Below, piece by piece: positions 22,795 through 32,689 of a stretch of DNA of 64,000 nt. A program made the position numbers and the translations under genes. Origin of the DNA: Timema cristinae (taxonomy: Eukaryota; Arthropoda; Insecta; Phasmatodea; Timematidae); the NCBI GenBank assembly GCA_039000515.1, contig JBCFYV010000001.1:29719048-29783047 (forward strand). Direction: 5' to 3'. The notes beneath the pieces are model-generated. The model searched no databases. It saw nothing but the letters and a program-made list of their open reading frames with translations, and was not told the DNA's origin. Positions within the stretch are counted from its first letter, which is position 1. Every line of letters starts with the position of its first letter.

Positions 22795-23825
22795 TAAACC
22801 TAAGCCTAGCTAGTTATTGATCTTGCTAGAAATCCATTCCTGGATACGAGATGTCTCAAAACAACCTATATTTCTATAATTGCAGTAGACCATCACGTAT
22901 ATGAATACTACATACATATTTTGACACCATTTGGAATTGACCCAAACAACTAAGCCATGTGAAAGGATTCGAAGTGATGATGTCAAAAAAAAAATATATA
23001 TATATACAGTTTAAAAGACTTGAATCAAACATCCTAATTGAAAATAAAAAGGGAAAGGGTATGTTGTATTGTAATGTGAAGTGATTAAGGATAATAAAAA
23101 CCCCTGCTGGGTGTGATATTTGAATCTAGAACAAAAATAAGGAATGGGAGACATTGTAAATAATTAGAAAAAAAGAATACTAAAATATATAAAAAAATAT
23201 TGTGTATTATTTTTAAATCATATACTTATCATAGGACTAAAGTTTATTTTAAACTTTAATTTCTACAATAAAATATGTTTTAATTAATATGTCAATAATA
23301 TCAACTAAATATATCAATACCCACTTTTGAAGAAAAATATATCTGAAAATTATTGAGTCCTGAAAACTCTTAAAATTAGTTCATCAAAAATTACAACTCC
23401 CTTTACCAGAAAATTAAATCTACAGCAGTTAATTTTTAAAATGGTAGCTGTAATGAGTAAAATTAGTTTGTATTGCATTGGTTAAATGAGACTGGGTTCC
23501 CAATAGTAATCGACCGTTGAATTATTGTAACAAGTAACAATAAATATTTTTAATTTAATATGGACAGATACAATTTACAATACACATTTTCAAAATTAGA
23601 CTAATAAAACACTTCAAATTAGTAATTAATATTTGAAATAAATAAATGGCTAGAGTCAAATAATGTTTTGGATTGCGATAATTTAATTTAAATCCAACAT
23701 ATTTTATGTTTGTATCTCTTATTAGATTCCTAGTATAGTATTTATCTTACTTGGTTTTTAATGAACGGTATAAAAGTGTAGTCCTACTATTAAAACATAT
23801 TAAATGCTTTTAAATTGCTGCTCCA
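22795..23825. other. no recognisable feature
   Basis: One kilobase of very A+T-rich DNA without recognised repeats or coding stretches. Confidence 0.4.
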
Positions 23826-23829
23826 TTGA

Positions 23830-24255
23830 GCTTTAGTGACATGTTATAGATTATGAGCCACCTAATATATTTGGTCTAAATCACTCATTTACCTACTCTA
23901 TGGCACTAGGATCTCTAAATTTCAATACAGCATTAATAAAAGTACACCACCTAACCCTATATTGAGCTAGTTTTATCTAGTCCCCTTAATTATATTCTTT
24001 CCCCTACTTTAGATAATTCAATCCAGTCCACCTCTTTACACCCTATCCCTATCCTAAGTTAGTTATAACCAGTCCTCCTCATTACACCCTATCCTTTTCT
24101 TGAGACAGTTATATCAGGTCCACCTCAATACTCAGGTCTATTATAATGTGATTTTCCCATTTGTTCCTAGGTAATCCCACAGGTATATACACATTATTCA
24201 ATACACTGAACACTGTTCTAGCTATTTCATTCACGCTACATGCTCGTGTCAAAAT
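23830..24255 (-). pseudogene. LINE-X 3' end with tandem 44-bp units
   Basis: Read on the minus strand: remnants of the reverse-transcriptase C-terminus (24130-24255, aligned with 10030-10390), then three or four units of about 44 bp containing GTGGACTGGAT and AACTAGCTCA (23940-24130), then the 3' untranslated part with GTGGTGTACTTTT and CTAGTGCCATAGAG. Same layout as at 38.5-39.3 kb. Confidence 0.7.
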
Positions 24256-24662
24256 ATTAAAATGATTTCATGAACTAATAAGAAAATAAATGTACCATAG
24301 TTTACTCTGAAAGATAGATAGCAAGCTTACATTACCTAGTTCCACTAAGGTGTAGCTCGCAGTAATTAGTCATTGTGTAAGGTAAGACTTCTAATATTCG
24401 GGATACACAGAGAGTACATAATACATATTTCAAAAAAAACTATACACCAATAATGTTAACTAGTTATTAAATCTAAGTAAACAACTGACACTTTGAATAA
24501 TTTAAACGATATATTGGTGCATTTAAATTGACTTTGGCTCCATTTGAGGCAGTTGGATCTTAGGAGCTACGTCAGAAAATACGTCTGGAATTACTTTGGG
24601 TGGTTTATTTTACCTACAATTGTTTTCCAATCTTCTCTCTCTGATCTAACGTTTTTATAAGT

Positions 24663-24911
24663 TTTTTTATCAGCACATCTTATAACCTGTTCAAGTTATA
24701 CGCCTTTGTACTAATTACACTAATAGGTTAGGGATTAGGAAGGCTCAAATTATAGGAAATGCACTTGCATTTGCGTGGAGGGAAAGAGTAAACCATATGG
24801 TAAAACCACCCTCAGTGCACCCAGCGGGATTGAACCCCAATCGCCCCATCTTCGGCAGTCTAGTCTAACAGGAAAGTAACGCATTAGACCACGCAGCCAC
24901 CTAAGCGGCTA
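24663..24911 (-). mobile_element. SINE family B, full length
   Basis: AGCACATCTTATAACC (tail), GCATTTGCGTGGAGGGA, ACCACCCTCAGTGCACCC, GATTGAACCCCAATC, and end GCAGCCACCTAAGCGGC. Confidence 0.9.
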
Positions 24912-25019
24912 TAAAATTATTCTTCCACCTTATAGATAATTGACTAATAGCCAACCAAAAGCCTATAATGGAAATATATAACTATCTTTAAGAATTGGTT
25001 CAGTAACTGCGCCTGAATC

Positions 25020-25355
25020 AATTCGAAAATATTCCAACCAGTTCGATTATTTATCGGGACAACCCAAAAACACTCCAATAAATTTGAGCTCTTGATCGTA
25101 ACAACCCGAGAATAATCCAAGAATTTCGAATTCTTGATCGGAAACACCCAAAAAAACTCCAACCATCTCAAGTTCTTGATCGGAATAATTCTATAATACT
25201 ACAACCAATTTGAATACATGATCAGAACAACCAGAGAAAAGTCCAACTAGTTTGAGATATTGATCGAAACAGCTCGAGAATACTCCAACAGTTCGAGTAT
25301 TTAATCGAACAGCCCGAGAAAATCTCAACTAGTTCGAGTTTTTGATCAGAACACT
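25020..25355. repeat. 42-bp minisatellite, about 8 diverged units
   Basis: Each unit contains ACTCCAACCAGTTCGAG-like and TTGATCGGAACAACCC-like blocks. Because 42 is a multiple of three, an open frame runs across part of it on the minus strand (24944-25171), which is not evidence of a gene. A family A SINE is inserted directly after the array. Confidence 0.8.
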
Positions 25356-25369
25356 ATAATATTCTAGTA

Positions 25370-25660
25370 GGTGACCTGGTGGTCTAGGGGTAAGGTGTCA
25401 GACTTCTGTGCTGGCGGCCGGGGTTCAATCCTCGGTCCCGGCACAGATTTATCTGATTACCAAACCCTTCCTTCACCTCTGACAATACATCTGAGAATGT
25501 GGGGAAATGCCAGGCTCCACCGTGGTTCGGATTCCACGTTAAACTGTAGGTCCTTCATTTCATCTCACAATCACCCTACCATTACACATTAGCGTAATTG
25601 CGTATAACCCGAACGGGTAGTAAGACGCGTTGCTAATATATAATAATAATATAATAATAT
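25370..25660 (+). mobile_element. SINE family A, full length
   Basis: The head GGTGACCTGGTGGTCTAGGG starts at 25370 and the copy ends in an imperfect (AAT)n run near 25660. ATATTCTA / ATTATTCTA on both sides is a weak target duplication. The open frame 25371-25592 is the SINE itself. Confidence 0.95.
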
Positions 25661-25788
25661 TATTCTAACAGTTCAGTAGTGGTTAGCCACATACTTATTA
25701 TATCCATTAGGATTTTATCATTCTCTTCCCATACTAGTGTGGGGATAATTTTATTTAAACATCCCTATTCATATTTCTCCAACCCTTA

Positions 25789-25990
25789 GGGCCAGTTTCA
25801 TAGTCAGACTTAGTACCCTAAAGAGCGAGTCGAACTAAATACAGGACGTCACCTACCATGACCAAAATGTAATGGGCCAGTTTCAGCATATAGAACTGGC
25901 CCATTAAATTAAAGTTCAGGTAGGTGATGTCTGTATTTAGTCAAGCCCCGCACTTCAGGCGTACTAAAGCTGACTATGAAAAACTGGCCC
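25789..25990. mobile_element. PIF/Harbinger-type MITE, 202 bp
   Basis: TTA on each side (25786-25788, 25991-25993) and ends GGGCCAGTTTCATAGTCAG / CTGACTATGAAAAACTGGCC form almost fully complementary arms. The centre (about 25874-25903) carries another inverted pair of the same GGGCCAGTTTC end sequence. The TTA target and GGGCC ends fit PIF/Harbinger-type insertion. Confidence 0.85.
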
Positions 25991-26069
25991 TTAATATAAT
26001 TCGTTAGTAACCTTTGTGTTGTTGAGAAAAATGATAATTAATATATTATATATATATATATATACACCT

Positions 26070-26305
26070 TTATTATACTCATATCATATCACCTGCTCAA
26101 GCTTATACGCATATATGATAACTAATCAAATGGGGTATGGATGAGTAAGGAAGCATTTAGATGTATTCTACCCGTATTTGCGTGTAATAAGAGTATAAAA
26201 CCATTTAAGAAAAACCACTTTCAGTAGACCCAGCCAGGATTCAAACCCCAATCTCCCAGTTTAACATGAGAGTGATGCCTTAGACCATTCGACGACTGAA
26301 ATGGG
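26070..26305 (-). mobile_element. SINE family B
   Basis: TATCACCTGCTCAAGC (decayed tail), CCCGTATTTGCGTG, AACCACTTTCAG, GGATTCAAACCCCAATCTCC and GACGACTGAAATGGGC. Confidence 0.85.
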
Positions 26306-26524
26306 CAAATTAAAATAAATAAAAAATAGTTAATTAATATAATTAAAATAACCAACTCTGATATCAGTCAAAAATTTAATTAGCGAACAAGCAATTCAAC
26401 AGACCATAAATTCAACATTTCGAAAATGTAATAAAATCGCCACTCAAGGGGATTTGTAAAGTATAATAAAAACAAGAGTAGAGGGAACATTCAATTGATT
26501 CCAAAACCAATATGGGTGGTTACG

Positions 26525-26850
26525 CTTACAATTCCATGACGTCACACTATCCCATGTAGTGTATGTGTCTCCCTCCCCCAAACCCCCTCCCCCCTCCACA
26601 CTCATACTTTGACCAGCTAGACCATGGACATTAAACCTACTATCGACGTGCTAGAGGTGGGAGGAGAGGTTGGGGGGTCGTCCACCCATGCCCACCTCTG
26701 TATCGACTTGTCCCCCGTCGTCGAGTTACGGGCCAATGCACCTCTATCACATATCCCCTGGAACATGACTCAGCCCTCATGAAGGACGAGGTGGGGGAGT
26801 AGAAAGGGGGGGGAAAGGACCTTGTAATCGATATCCCTCCCAATCCTCAT
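26525..26850. promoter_or_regulatory. GC-rich patch with CRE
   Basis: A perfect TGACGTCA at 26537-26544 is followed by C-rich and G-rich tracts. No TATA box or convincing exon was seen, so a regulatory role is only a possibility. The overlapping minus-strand open frames have no recognisable motifs. Confidence 0.3.
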
Positions 26851-27053
26851 CAGCATCATTTTAGTAACTAGGTTAATACCGTGTTGCACCGAGTAGACTC
26901 TGTAAAAATTATCCTTACTTAATGTGGGCAAGAGGTGTTTATCATAGATCAATTTAAACGCGATGAAATTATCAATTTAACCTAGCCAATCATATAGGTG
27001 AGTATAAGTCTAAAAGCAAAGTTTTTTGTATAGATATTAAATCTATAATAACA

Positions 27054-27308
27054 CGCTTTGGTGATCAGATTGTCTTTAAGGCGTCACCCTTTCAATAGAC
27101 TATAACGCCGATGGTGTAAAGATCGGGAGTTCGAATCACAGTCGAGTATATTGAGGCAGGTTTTTACTAAATTGTTTTCCCCTTTTCCTCCGCGTAAAGG
27201 GAGGTACTCTTTCTTTAATTTAATCCTTTCTCATCCCTAATATATTAGCGTAATAAGTACGTATGAGTGTAACCCAGATGGGTAGTAAGAAGCAGTGCTG
27301 AAAAAATA
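27054..27308 (+). mobile_element. SINE family B, full length
   Basis: GCTTTGGTGATCAGATTG (head), GGGAGTTCGAATCACAGTCG (B box), CTAATATATTAGCGTAATAA and the tail CCCAGATGGGTAGTAAG, where the hairpin stem CCC/GGG is kept. Confidence 0.9.
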
Positions 27309-27417
27309 GCTAAATTAAATCAACAGAGATGCTGGTACAGTCCAAGTACAGTCACCTAAAATATATTAATATACTTCACGTATTCAAACATCAAGTCACG
27401 TAACAGCTGTAATAAAT

Positions 27418-27695
27418 GGTGGCGTCTTGCTAACCATTCGGGTTATACGCACTTACGCTAATGTGTAATGGTAGGGTGATTGTGATTTGAAATGGAGGAC
27501 CTACAGTTTAACGTGGAATCCGAACCACGGTGGAGGCCTGGCATTCCCCAATTCACAAGTTGTGATTAATACAAGTCTTATCAGAGGGAAAGGAAGGGTT
27601 TGATAATCAGATAAATTCGTGCCGGGATCGAGGATTGAACCCCGGACACCCAAAACAGAAGTCCGACACCTTATCCCTAGACCGTCAGGTCCCCT
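27418..27695 (-). mobile_element. SINE family A
   Basis: GGCGTCTTGCTAACCATTCG (tail), GGAATCCGAACCACGGTGG (body) and GACCGTCAGGTCCCC (head). It has lost the (TTA)n run. Confidence 0.95.
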
Positions 27696-27769
27696 AAAAA
27701 TGTTTATTGTTAAAATATTACCATGCTCTAGAGAGATATCCAAGGATTGTTGAAATTATTACGTGTAAA

Positions 27770-27855
27770 TAATAAACTAAACGTATCTTCTGAGAAACTA
27801 TTTACTTTACCTAAGTAAAACAGTTTTTTGTTACATAAACTGAAAAATAAAACGA
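27770..27855. repeat. family F fragment
   Basis: AATAAACTAAACGTATCTTC and CAGTTTTTTGTTACATAAAC match one half of the family F palindrome. Confidence 0.45.
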
Positions 27856-27895
27856 TTACCTCGCGTTTCCTCACATTCCACCATAGGTGAACTGC

Positions 27896-28101
27896 TTTTT
27901 TTTTTTATCACCGCGTCTTATTATCACGCATTCAGGTTATTCGCATAATATATGATAATTACTCTTATGGTGTATTGGAAACCATTTGGGAAAACAACCC
28001 TGAGTGTTCCAGACCATGATTTAAACTCCGATCTCCCCGTCATCGGCAGTCTAGTCTATTACGAGAGTAACGCCTTATTCCTAGTGGCCACCGAAGAAGG
28101 T
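27896..28101 (-). mobile_element. SINE family B
   Basis: TATCACCGCGTCTTATTATC, GGAAACCATTTGGGAAAAC, CTCCGATCTCCCCGTCATCG and GTGGCCACCGAAGAAGG. The open frame at 27952-28137 is spurious read-through of the SINE. Confidence 0.9.
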
Positions 28102-28104
28102 AAG

Positions 28105-28304
28105 GTGTTGTTTTGTTCTACAGTTAAGGTCAGTTAATTAGTCTTGTGTTGATTACATCAGTCTATGCAAAAATGTGTATGCTAAATACTAATATATATT
28201 TTATATTATTATATTAACAAAAATTTGGAATTTTCCAATCATTTCTCTTCAGTTAATTACCTTAATTTAAAACCCTAAGTTAAAAATTTAAAAAAATCCC
28301 TGAG
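28105..28304. repeat. family G repeat, copy 1
   Basis: GTGTTGATTACATCAGTC and AAAATTTGGAATTTTCCAAT recur behind a family B SINE at 31.0 kb and, in part, at 44.4 kb. Confidence 0.6.
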
Positions 28305-28412
28305 GTATAGTGTAAATCAGTATATCCAACGGGATTAGAGCCAATCTTTCCGTCATCAGTAAGCCAGTATAACACTAGAGTGACACATTGAACCGTTCGG
28401 CCACTGAAGTGG
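28305..28412 (-). mobile_element. SINE family B head
   Basis: GATTAGAGCCAATCTTTCCG, TAACACTAGAGTGACAC and CGGCCACTGAAGTGGG; inserted into or next to family G. Confidence 0.75.
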
Positions 28413-28414
28413 GT

Positions 28415-29016
28415 AAGTGTGTTGTATAGGCTAAATTAGTCTCTAAGTATTATGCTGAGTATGTTTATTTTTAATCACATGATAAATATCACAATTTAAA
28501 TATACTATACGAGCTGTAACCCATGTGAAACAAAAAATAGTATAATCCAACTTTTATTTCTTGTCCAAGTCTCAGGTTTCCTTTTAATTTCCAGACACAG
28601 TTAAACTTTTTGTGATTTTGGTAGATGTACAGTTAAATACCCTTTTATTTAGACCACTTTTTGATGATATTTGAAGCCTTCTATGTCATGTTATTATTAC
28701 TCTACTTTGCTATAAATTATCTATAAATATTTAAAACACTGAGACAGATTCTTGTTCTTCTAGGTTGATACAATTTAGTGCTAGTATTGTGGGCCCAGAA
28801 TTATACGTCACACAAGGGACTGGGACATGGTTTGGATGTAAAAAAAAAAGGTTGGATAATAAGACCTATACCAAAAACCTATACCAAAACACATACGAAC
28901 AAAAAGTAAAAACATGAGGTATTATGGTTTCCTAAAAATATTAAAGTGCTTATGTTTTACATACAGTCTCATTTAAATAAGGTAAAACAAAACGAAATAT
29001 TTGATCAGAAAACGGA
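28415..29016. other. no recognisable repeat
   Basis: A+T-rich DNA. If the minus-strand exon at 29083-29241 is real, this is downstream sequence. Confidence 0.4.
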
Positions 29017-29022
29017 TTTATT
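29017..29022 (-). terminator. polyadenylation signal for the 29083 exon candidate
   Basis: AATAAA on the minus strand, about 60 bases after the stop of the candidate terminal exon. Such hexamers are common in A+T-rich DNA, so it is supportive only. Confidence 0.35.
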
Positions 29023-29082
29023 TCTGGTGAAAGAAGTATGTAATATTTTTCTGTTTTAAAGATGACATCCTAGCCTTGGCTG

Positions 29083-29241
29083 CTAGGTCTTTTCATTCTT
29101 AAGGTACAAAATGTCGATAGGCGTTGAAGTAGGATGCTGTTCTAAATACTGAAGGGCCATATCAAATGGTTGTTTAGAAGGAGTGGTTTGGTCGGTTATG
29201 ACAAAGAGACGGATATTCAGAGAAGTCAGATTTGGGAGGGT
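29083..29241 (-). CDS. candidate terminal coding exon, unknown protein
   Basis: The minus strand is open for 52 codons plus a stop at 29083-29085, beginning right after an AG (acceptor-like, complement at 29242-29243). The peptide includes LNIRLFVITDQTTPSK and PFDMALQYLEQHPTSTP and ends DILYLKNEKT. It has alternating hydrophobic strands and a helix, and a more protein-like composition than the low-complexity frames elsewhere. A stop codon ends exactly at the proposed acceptor, so only a spliced model works. The pyrimidine tract before that AG is weak. I do not recognise the family. It could be an exon of a split gene or a processed fragment. Confidence 0.35.
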   Translation of the reverse strand, partial: TLPNLTSLNIRLFVITDQTTPSKQPFDMALQYLEQHPTSTPIDILYLKNEKT

Positions 29242-29249
29242 CTATTCTA

Positions 29250-29931
29250 TTTTAATAATAACATATCTCCTTAAGGACGTTGCTTACCTGTGACGTCACG
29301 GCCAGCCAAGATAGGATTTCCCATGTTGATGAATTTACCTTTCACTCAGTATGTCTTAAAGATATAACTTTGAAACAAAAACCACACATTCTTATTTAAT
29401 TCTCAAAATAGTCCTACAGTGTCACACTTTTTTTATATTTTATATAAATCCTCTACAACTTAGGATATTTGTCTTGGTCATGAAAATGGGCTGTAGGAAT
29501 ACTCCTACCAGGATGTAGATTAAAAAGTCCGTGGTGGCATACGTCTATCTATAATGGGAAACCAGAAAAAGGTAAAAATTAAAAAGCAAGTCCATATTTT
29601 CAAGTTGCAAATATTAAAGTGATTATGTTAGCTCGTCATAAGAAGAGGGGAAGTGTTATCAGTAGATAATCAAGAGACCCACTTAGGGTGACCACCTTAT
29701 TTTCTTCCCCCCTTTTCTATTTTGTAGATTGGTGTCCAAGTGTGATTTATAGAGCTTAGGCGAGTCAAATTAAGATTCAACCCACTTCACAAAATATCTT
29801 CGAAATCTCCAAGCAGGCAACGTCGTTAAATATCTAATGGTGTGCCTTGACAATTTTAATGCCTTATTCATTGAGCTGCGAGTTGAAAAAAGTTGAAAAT
29901 CACCGGTCTAGTGACTCGCCCACCTAACTAA

Positions 29932-29980
<49 letters not shown>

Positions 29981-30460
29981 TAAGTGTATTAAGTATATAT
30001 ATATATATTTAATAAATGTACTAAGTTTCAACCAAGTTAATTCTAGTTTCCCCAAGAAATGTCTCAAAATGAACTTTTATTTAAAGTTTTATAACCTAGA
30101 GGAATTTAACTCTTGCAGCTGGGAAATACTAGTCACAATAACGAACTAAAAGTTTGTAAAGTCTAGAGTGAAAAATATACAGGCATCCCTGTAAGTCCAT
30201 AATCTACTCAACACCGAGATTATTCACACCGCGGGGGTCCATATTAAGATCGTAGTACCTGTCTCAACACTTAAAAAAAAAATAAAATAGTATCTTGTCA
30301 GCGGATGGCTTAGTGTATGCCCTCCAACCGATCTGTTAAGATAGATGCTTTGGGAGACTTTACAGAAAAATATGATTAGTCTAATGAATAATGAGTCTTG
30401 AGTTATATTTAAATTAGTGGTTTCCTTTCATGGTGATAAATTAACGCCCCAAGGTAATGA
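29250..30460. other. unassigned; CRE, microsatellites, worn hAT-like end
   Basis: A CRE octamer TGACGTCA lies at 29291-29298. GGTGTGCCTTGACAATTTTA near 29840 and GTTGAAAATCACCGGTCTAG near 29892 look like part of a hAT-type element's right side. (TC)n/(AT)n tracts lie at 29932-29967. Confidence 0.35.
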
Positions 30461-30461
30461 G

Positions 30462-31025
30462 TGTTTTTTTAGCATCACGTCCCACTATCTGTTTGGGTTA
30501 TACGCATTATATACTTATCATACTATTCTATTAGGGATGAGAAAGATGGAATCAGGAGAAAGTGTATCAATATTTGCGTAGAGGGAGAGTGAAACACCAT
30601 TTTAGAAAAAACATCCATCAGTGCACCAGACCGTGATTCGAACTCTTATCTCACTGGTGACCTGGTGATCTAGGGGTAAGGTGTCGGACATCTGTGCTGG
30701 AGGTCTGGGGTTCAATCCTCGGTATTATCACAGATTTATCTGATCGCCAAACCCTTCCTTCAAATTTGACAAGACTTGTATTAATGACAACTTGTGAATG
30801 TGTGGAATGCCAGGCCTCCACCGTGGTTCGGATTCCACGTTAAAATGTAGGTCCTCCATTTCATCTCACAATCACCCTACCATTACACATTAGCGTAAGT
30901 GTGTATAACTCGAACGGGTAGTAAGACGCGGTGCTAATAATAATAATAATAATCTTATTTCACTGTCATCGGCAGTTTAGTCTTACACGAAAGTTACGCC
31001 TTAGACCATGCGGCAACCTTAGTAG
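30462..31025 (-). mobile_element. SINE family B split by a family A SINE
   Basis: Tail and body lie at 30462-30656, the head at 30966-31025, interrupted by the family A copy at 30657-30952. TCTTATCTCACTG (30644-30656) is duplicated as TCTTATTTCACTG at 30953-30965. Confidence 0.9.
30657..30952 (+). mobile_element. SINE family A, full length, nested
   Basis: A complete copy with its head at 30657 and an (AAT)n tail, bounded by a 13-bp target duplication with one mismatch. It shows that family A was active after this family B copy had inserted. Confidence 0.95.
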
Positions 31026-31029
31026 GTTG

Positions 31030-31500
31030 AGGGTTATGGTTTTTTTTCAACAATTAGACTAGTTAATTAGTCGTGTTGATAACATCTGTCAATTCAAAAA
31101 GTGTAGACTAGATACTCCTAAAAAATAGACAAAAGTTGTTATAATGAACAAAACTTGGAATTTTACAATCACCACTCTTTGCTAAATTATACTTAATTTA
31201 GGAGTTAGAGTAAAAATCAAAGATCTACCGAGGTAAAGCAATATACGTTTTAAATATAAAGCTTAAACAAAACCCTTCGAATCGTTCAGATCTAGGCCTA
31301 GGAATAGATAAACAGACATACAAACATGGGGAAAGACATAATTATACGAGTATAATACACTTTTTTTTTTGTGTGTTTAGAGTCATATAAAACGTAAAAA
31401 TCTTCAACATTGTTCAGAGGTCAAAAACTTTCACGAATACAATAATTTATATTTATAATACAATTTCTCATAAGAAAGTAAAATAAAAAACCCCACACAA
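31030..31500. repeat. family G repeat, copy 2
   Basis: It repeats, behind a family B SINE, the order seen at 28105-28304 (GTGTTGATAACATCTGTC, ACTTGGAATTTTACAATC). It continues with an ATAAACAGACATACAAAC and GGTCAAAAACTTTCACGA part shared with 44.5-44.7 kb. Confidence 0.6.
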
Positions 31501-31524
31501 GTTTATTGTTCATTATAACGATAG

Positions 31525-31725
31525 ATGAATGGTGGGATTAGCTTTGTGGTTAAACCCAACGGAGTCTTTGAGGCCGGAACTCAAATTTCGTGCCTGAGAG
31601 CAGAGTCATCAGACTGGAATTCCGACCGGAGACCTTCCTTCCCTGTTTTCCGATCCTTTGTCCACGTGAAGGTTGATAAATCTCATTACAATGTCCTTAA
31701 CGGCAAGTGGCAACGTCTTCATTAA
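31525..31725 (+). CDS. small open frame, possible exon, unknown protein
   Basis: 66 codons from ATG to TAA with clearly higher G+C than the flanks. The peptide includes ISFVVKPNGVFEAGTQISC and SFPVFRSFVHVKVDK. A stop lies directly upstream in frame (CGA TAG ATG), so it starts at this ATG or after the AG as an acceptor. AATAAA at 31801-31806 follows the stop by about 75 bases. No family is recognised. It may be a real terminal exon, a fragment of an old repeat or chance; an A-box-like TAGCTTTGTGG near 31538 also allows a decayed tRNA-like origin. Confidence 0.25.
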   Translation: MNGGISFVVKPNGVFEAGTQISCLRAESSDWNSDRRPSFPVFRSFVHVKVDKSHYNVLNGKWQRLH

Positions 31726-32058
31726 AATATTACTTAAAATTTATATTTGATTCATATAATTAAAATATACAAAAAAAAATTTGGATTAGTTTTACTTATT
31801 AATAAATAACTATAAATTAAATAGGGAATATAAAGACAAATTAAATAAAAGAGAGAAAAATCGAGTATAATAAAATATACAGTCACGATAATATTCTTGT
31901 ATTTTAAGTACTGGTATTTTCTATTACATTGAACTAATGTGCATTGCTAATTTTCTAAATCATACTCAAATTAAATTTTATTAAAATTAAATGTGAAAAT
32001 TGAGAAAATCTAATAAAAGGTGAGCACTTAAAATGGGCCTATAAGAAACGCGATTTAA

Positions 32059-32385
32059 GGGCAGTGTTTTTGTAGTTTTTATATCAAAACAAGTTTTGGC
32101 CACAATAAATAAAATATTGCTCTAATAGAAACGTAAAGTTTAATTTTCTACACAGTATGATATCAACAGTTGTTGAATATCTGTCATGAGCATAGCAGCA
32201 TTAGATGATAAACTTTTTAAATAGAGAGAAAAAGCTGTCATTAAGTTTCAGGACACCATTGACGGATATTCAAGAACTGTTGAGGTTAATATATGTAGAG
32301 AATTAAACTAATGTTTCTTCTGAGACAATATTTGATTTGCTTAACTTAAAATAGTTTTTCTATAGAAAATTCAAAAATACTGCCC
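32059..32385. mobile_element. family F, most complete copy (327 bp)
   Basis: The ends GGGCAGTGTTTTTG and CAAAAATACTGCCC are inverted. Internally, CAACAGTTGTTGAATATCTG and the later ATTCAAGAACTGTTGAGG are also roughly inverted, so the element is a long imperfect palindrome. Flanks TAA and TCA are possibly a worn 3-bp target. A non-autonomous DNA transposon is likely. Confidence 0.7.
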
Positions 32386-32689
32386 TCATCTAATGTTCCC
32401 TAGACTCTCGCCTTAAATAAGTTAATGATTTTAAGCTGTGGATAGCTCAAACGGGCAGGAATACACATAGAACTTGAAAAAAAAAAAAATGTTGAGAACT
32501 AAATATTAGATCTCTCAATTTATTTTTTTGACTCAGAAGCCCAAATTAACCAGTCTACCCCTAACTTTGGTTTGGTTCAAGCCGTGCTTATATAATATAC
32601 TATATATGTAGTTTTAATCCTACTAAACAGGTAATATAAAATTATCACAGGATTTAGAAGTGTAGTATTAATGTTAGTTTGTAAGTCTT

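Noticed and set aside
25371..25592. Open frames within SINE A copies (also 20672, 27501, 58041)
   Set aside because: All have the same peptide pattern because they are the same SINE, not genes.
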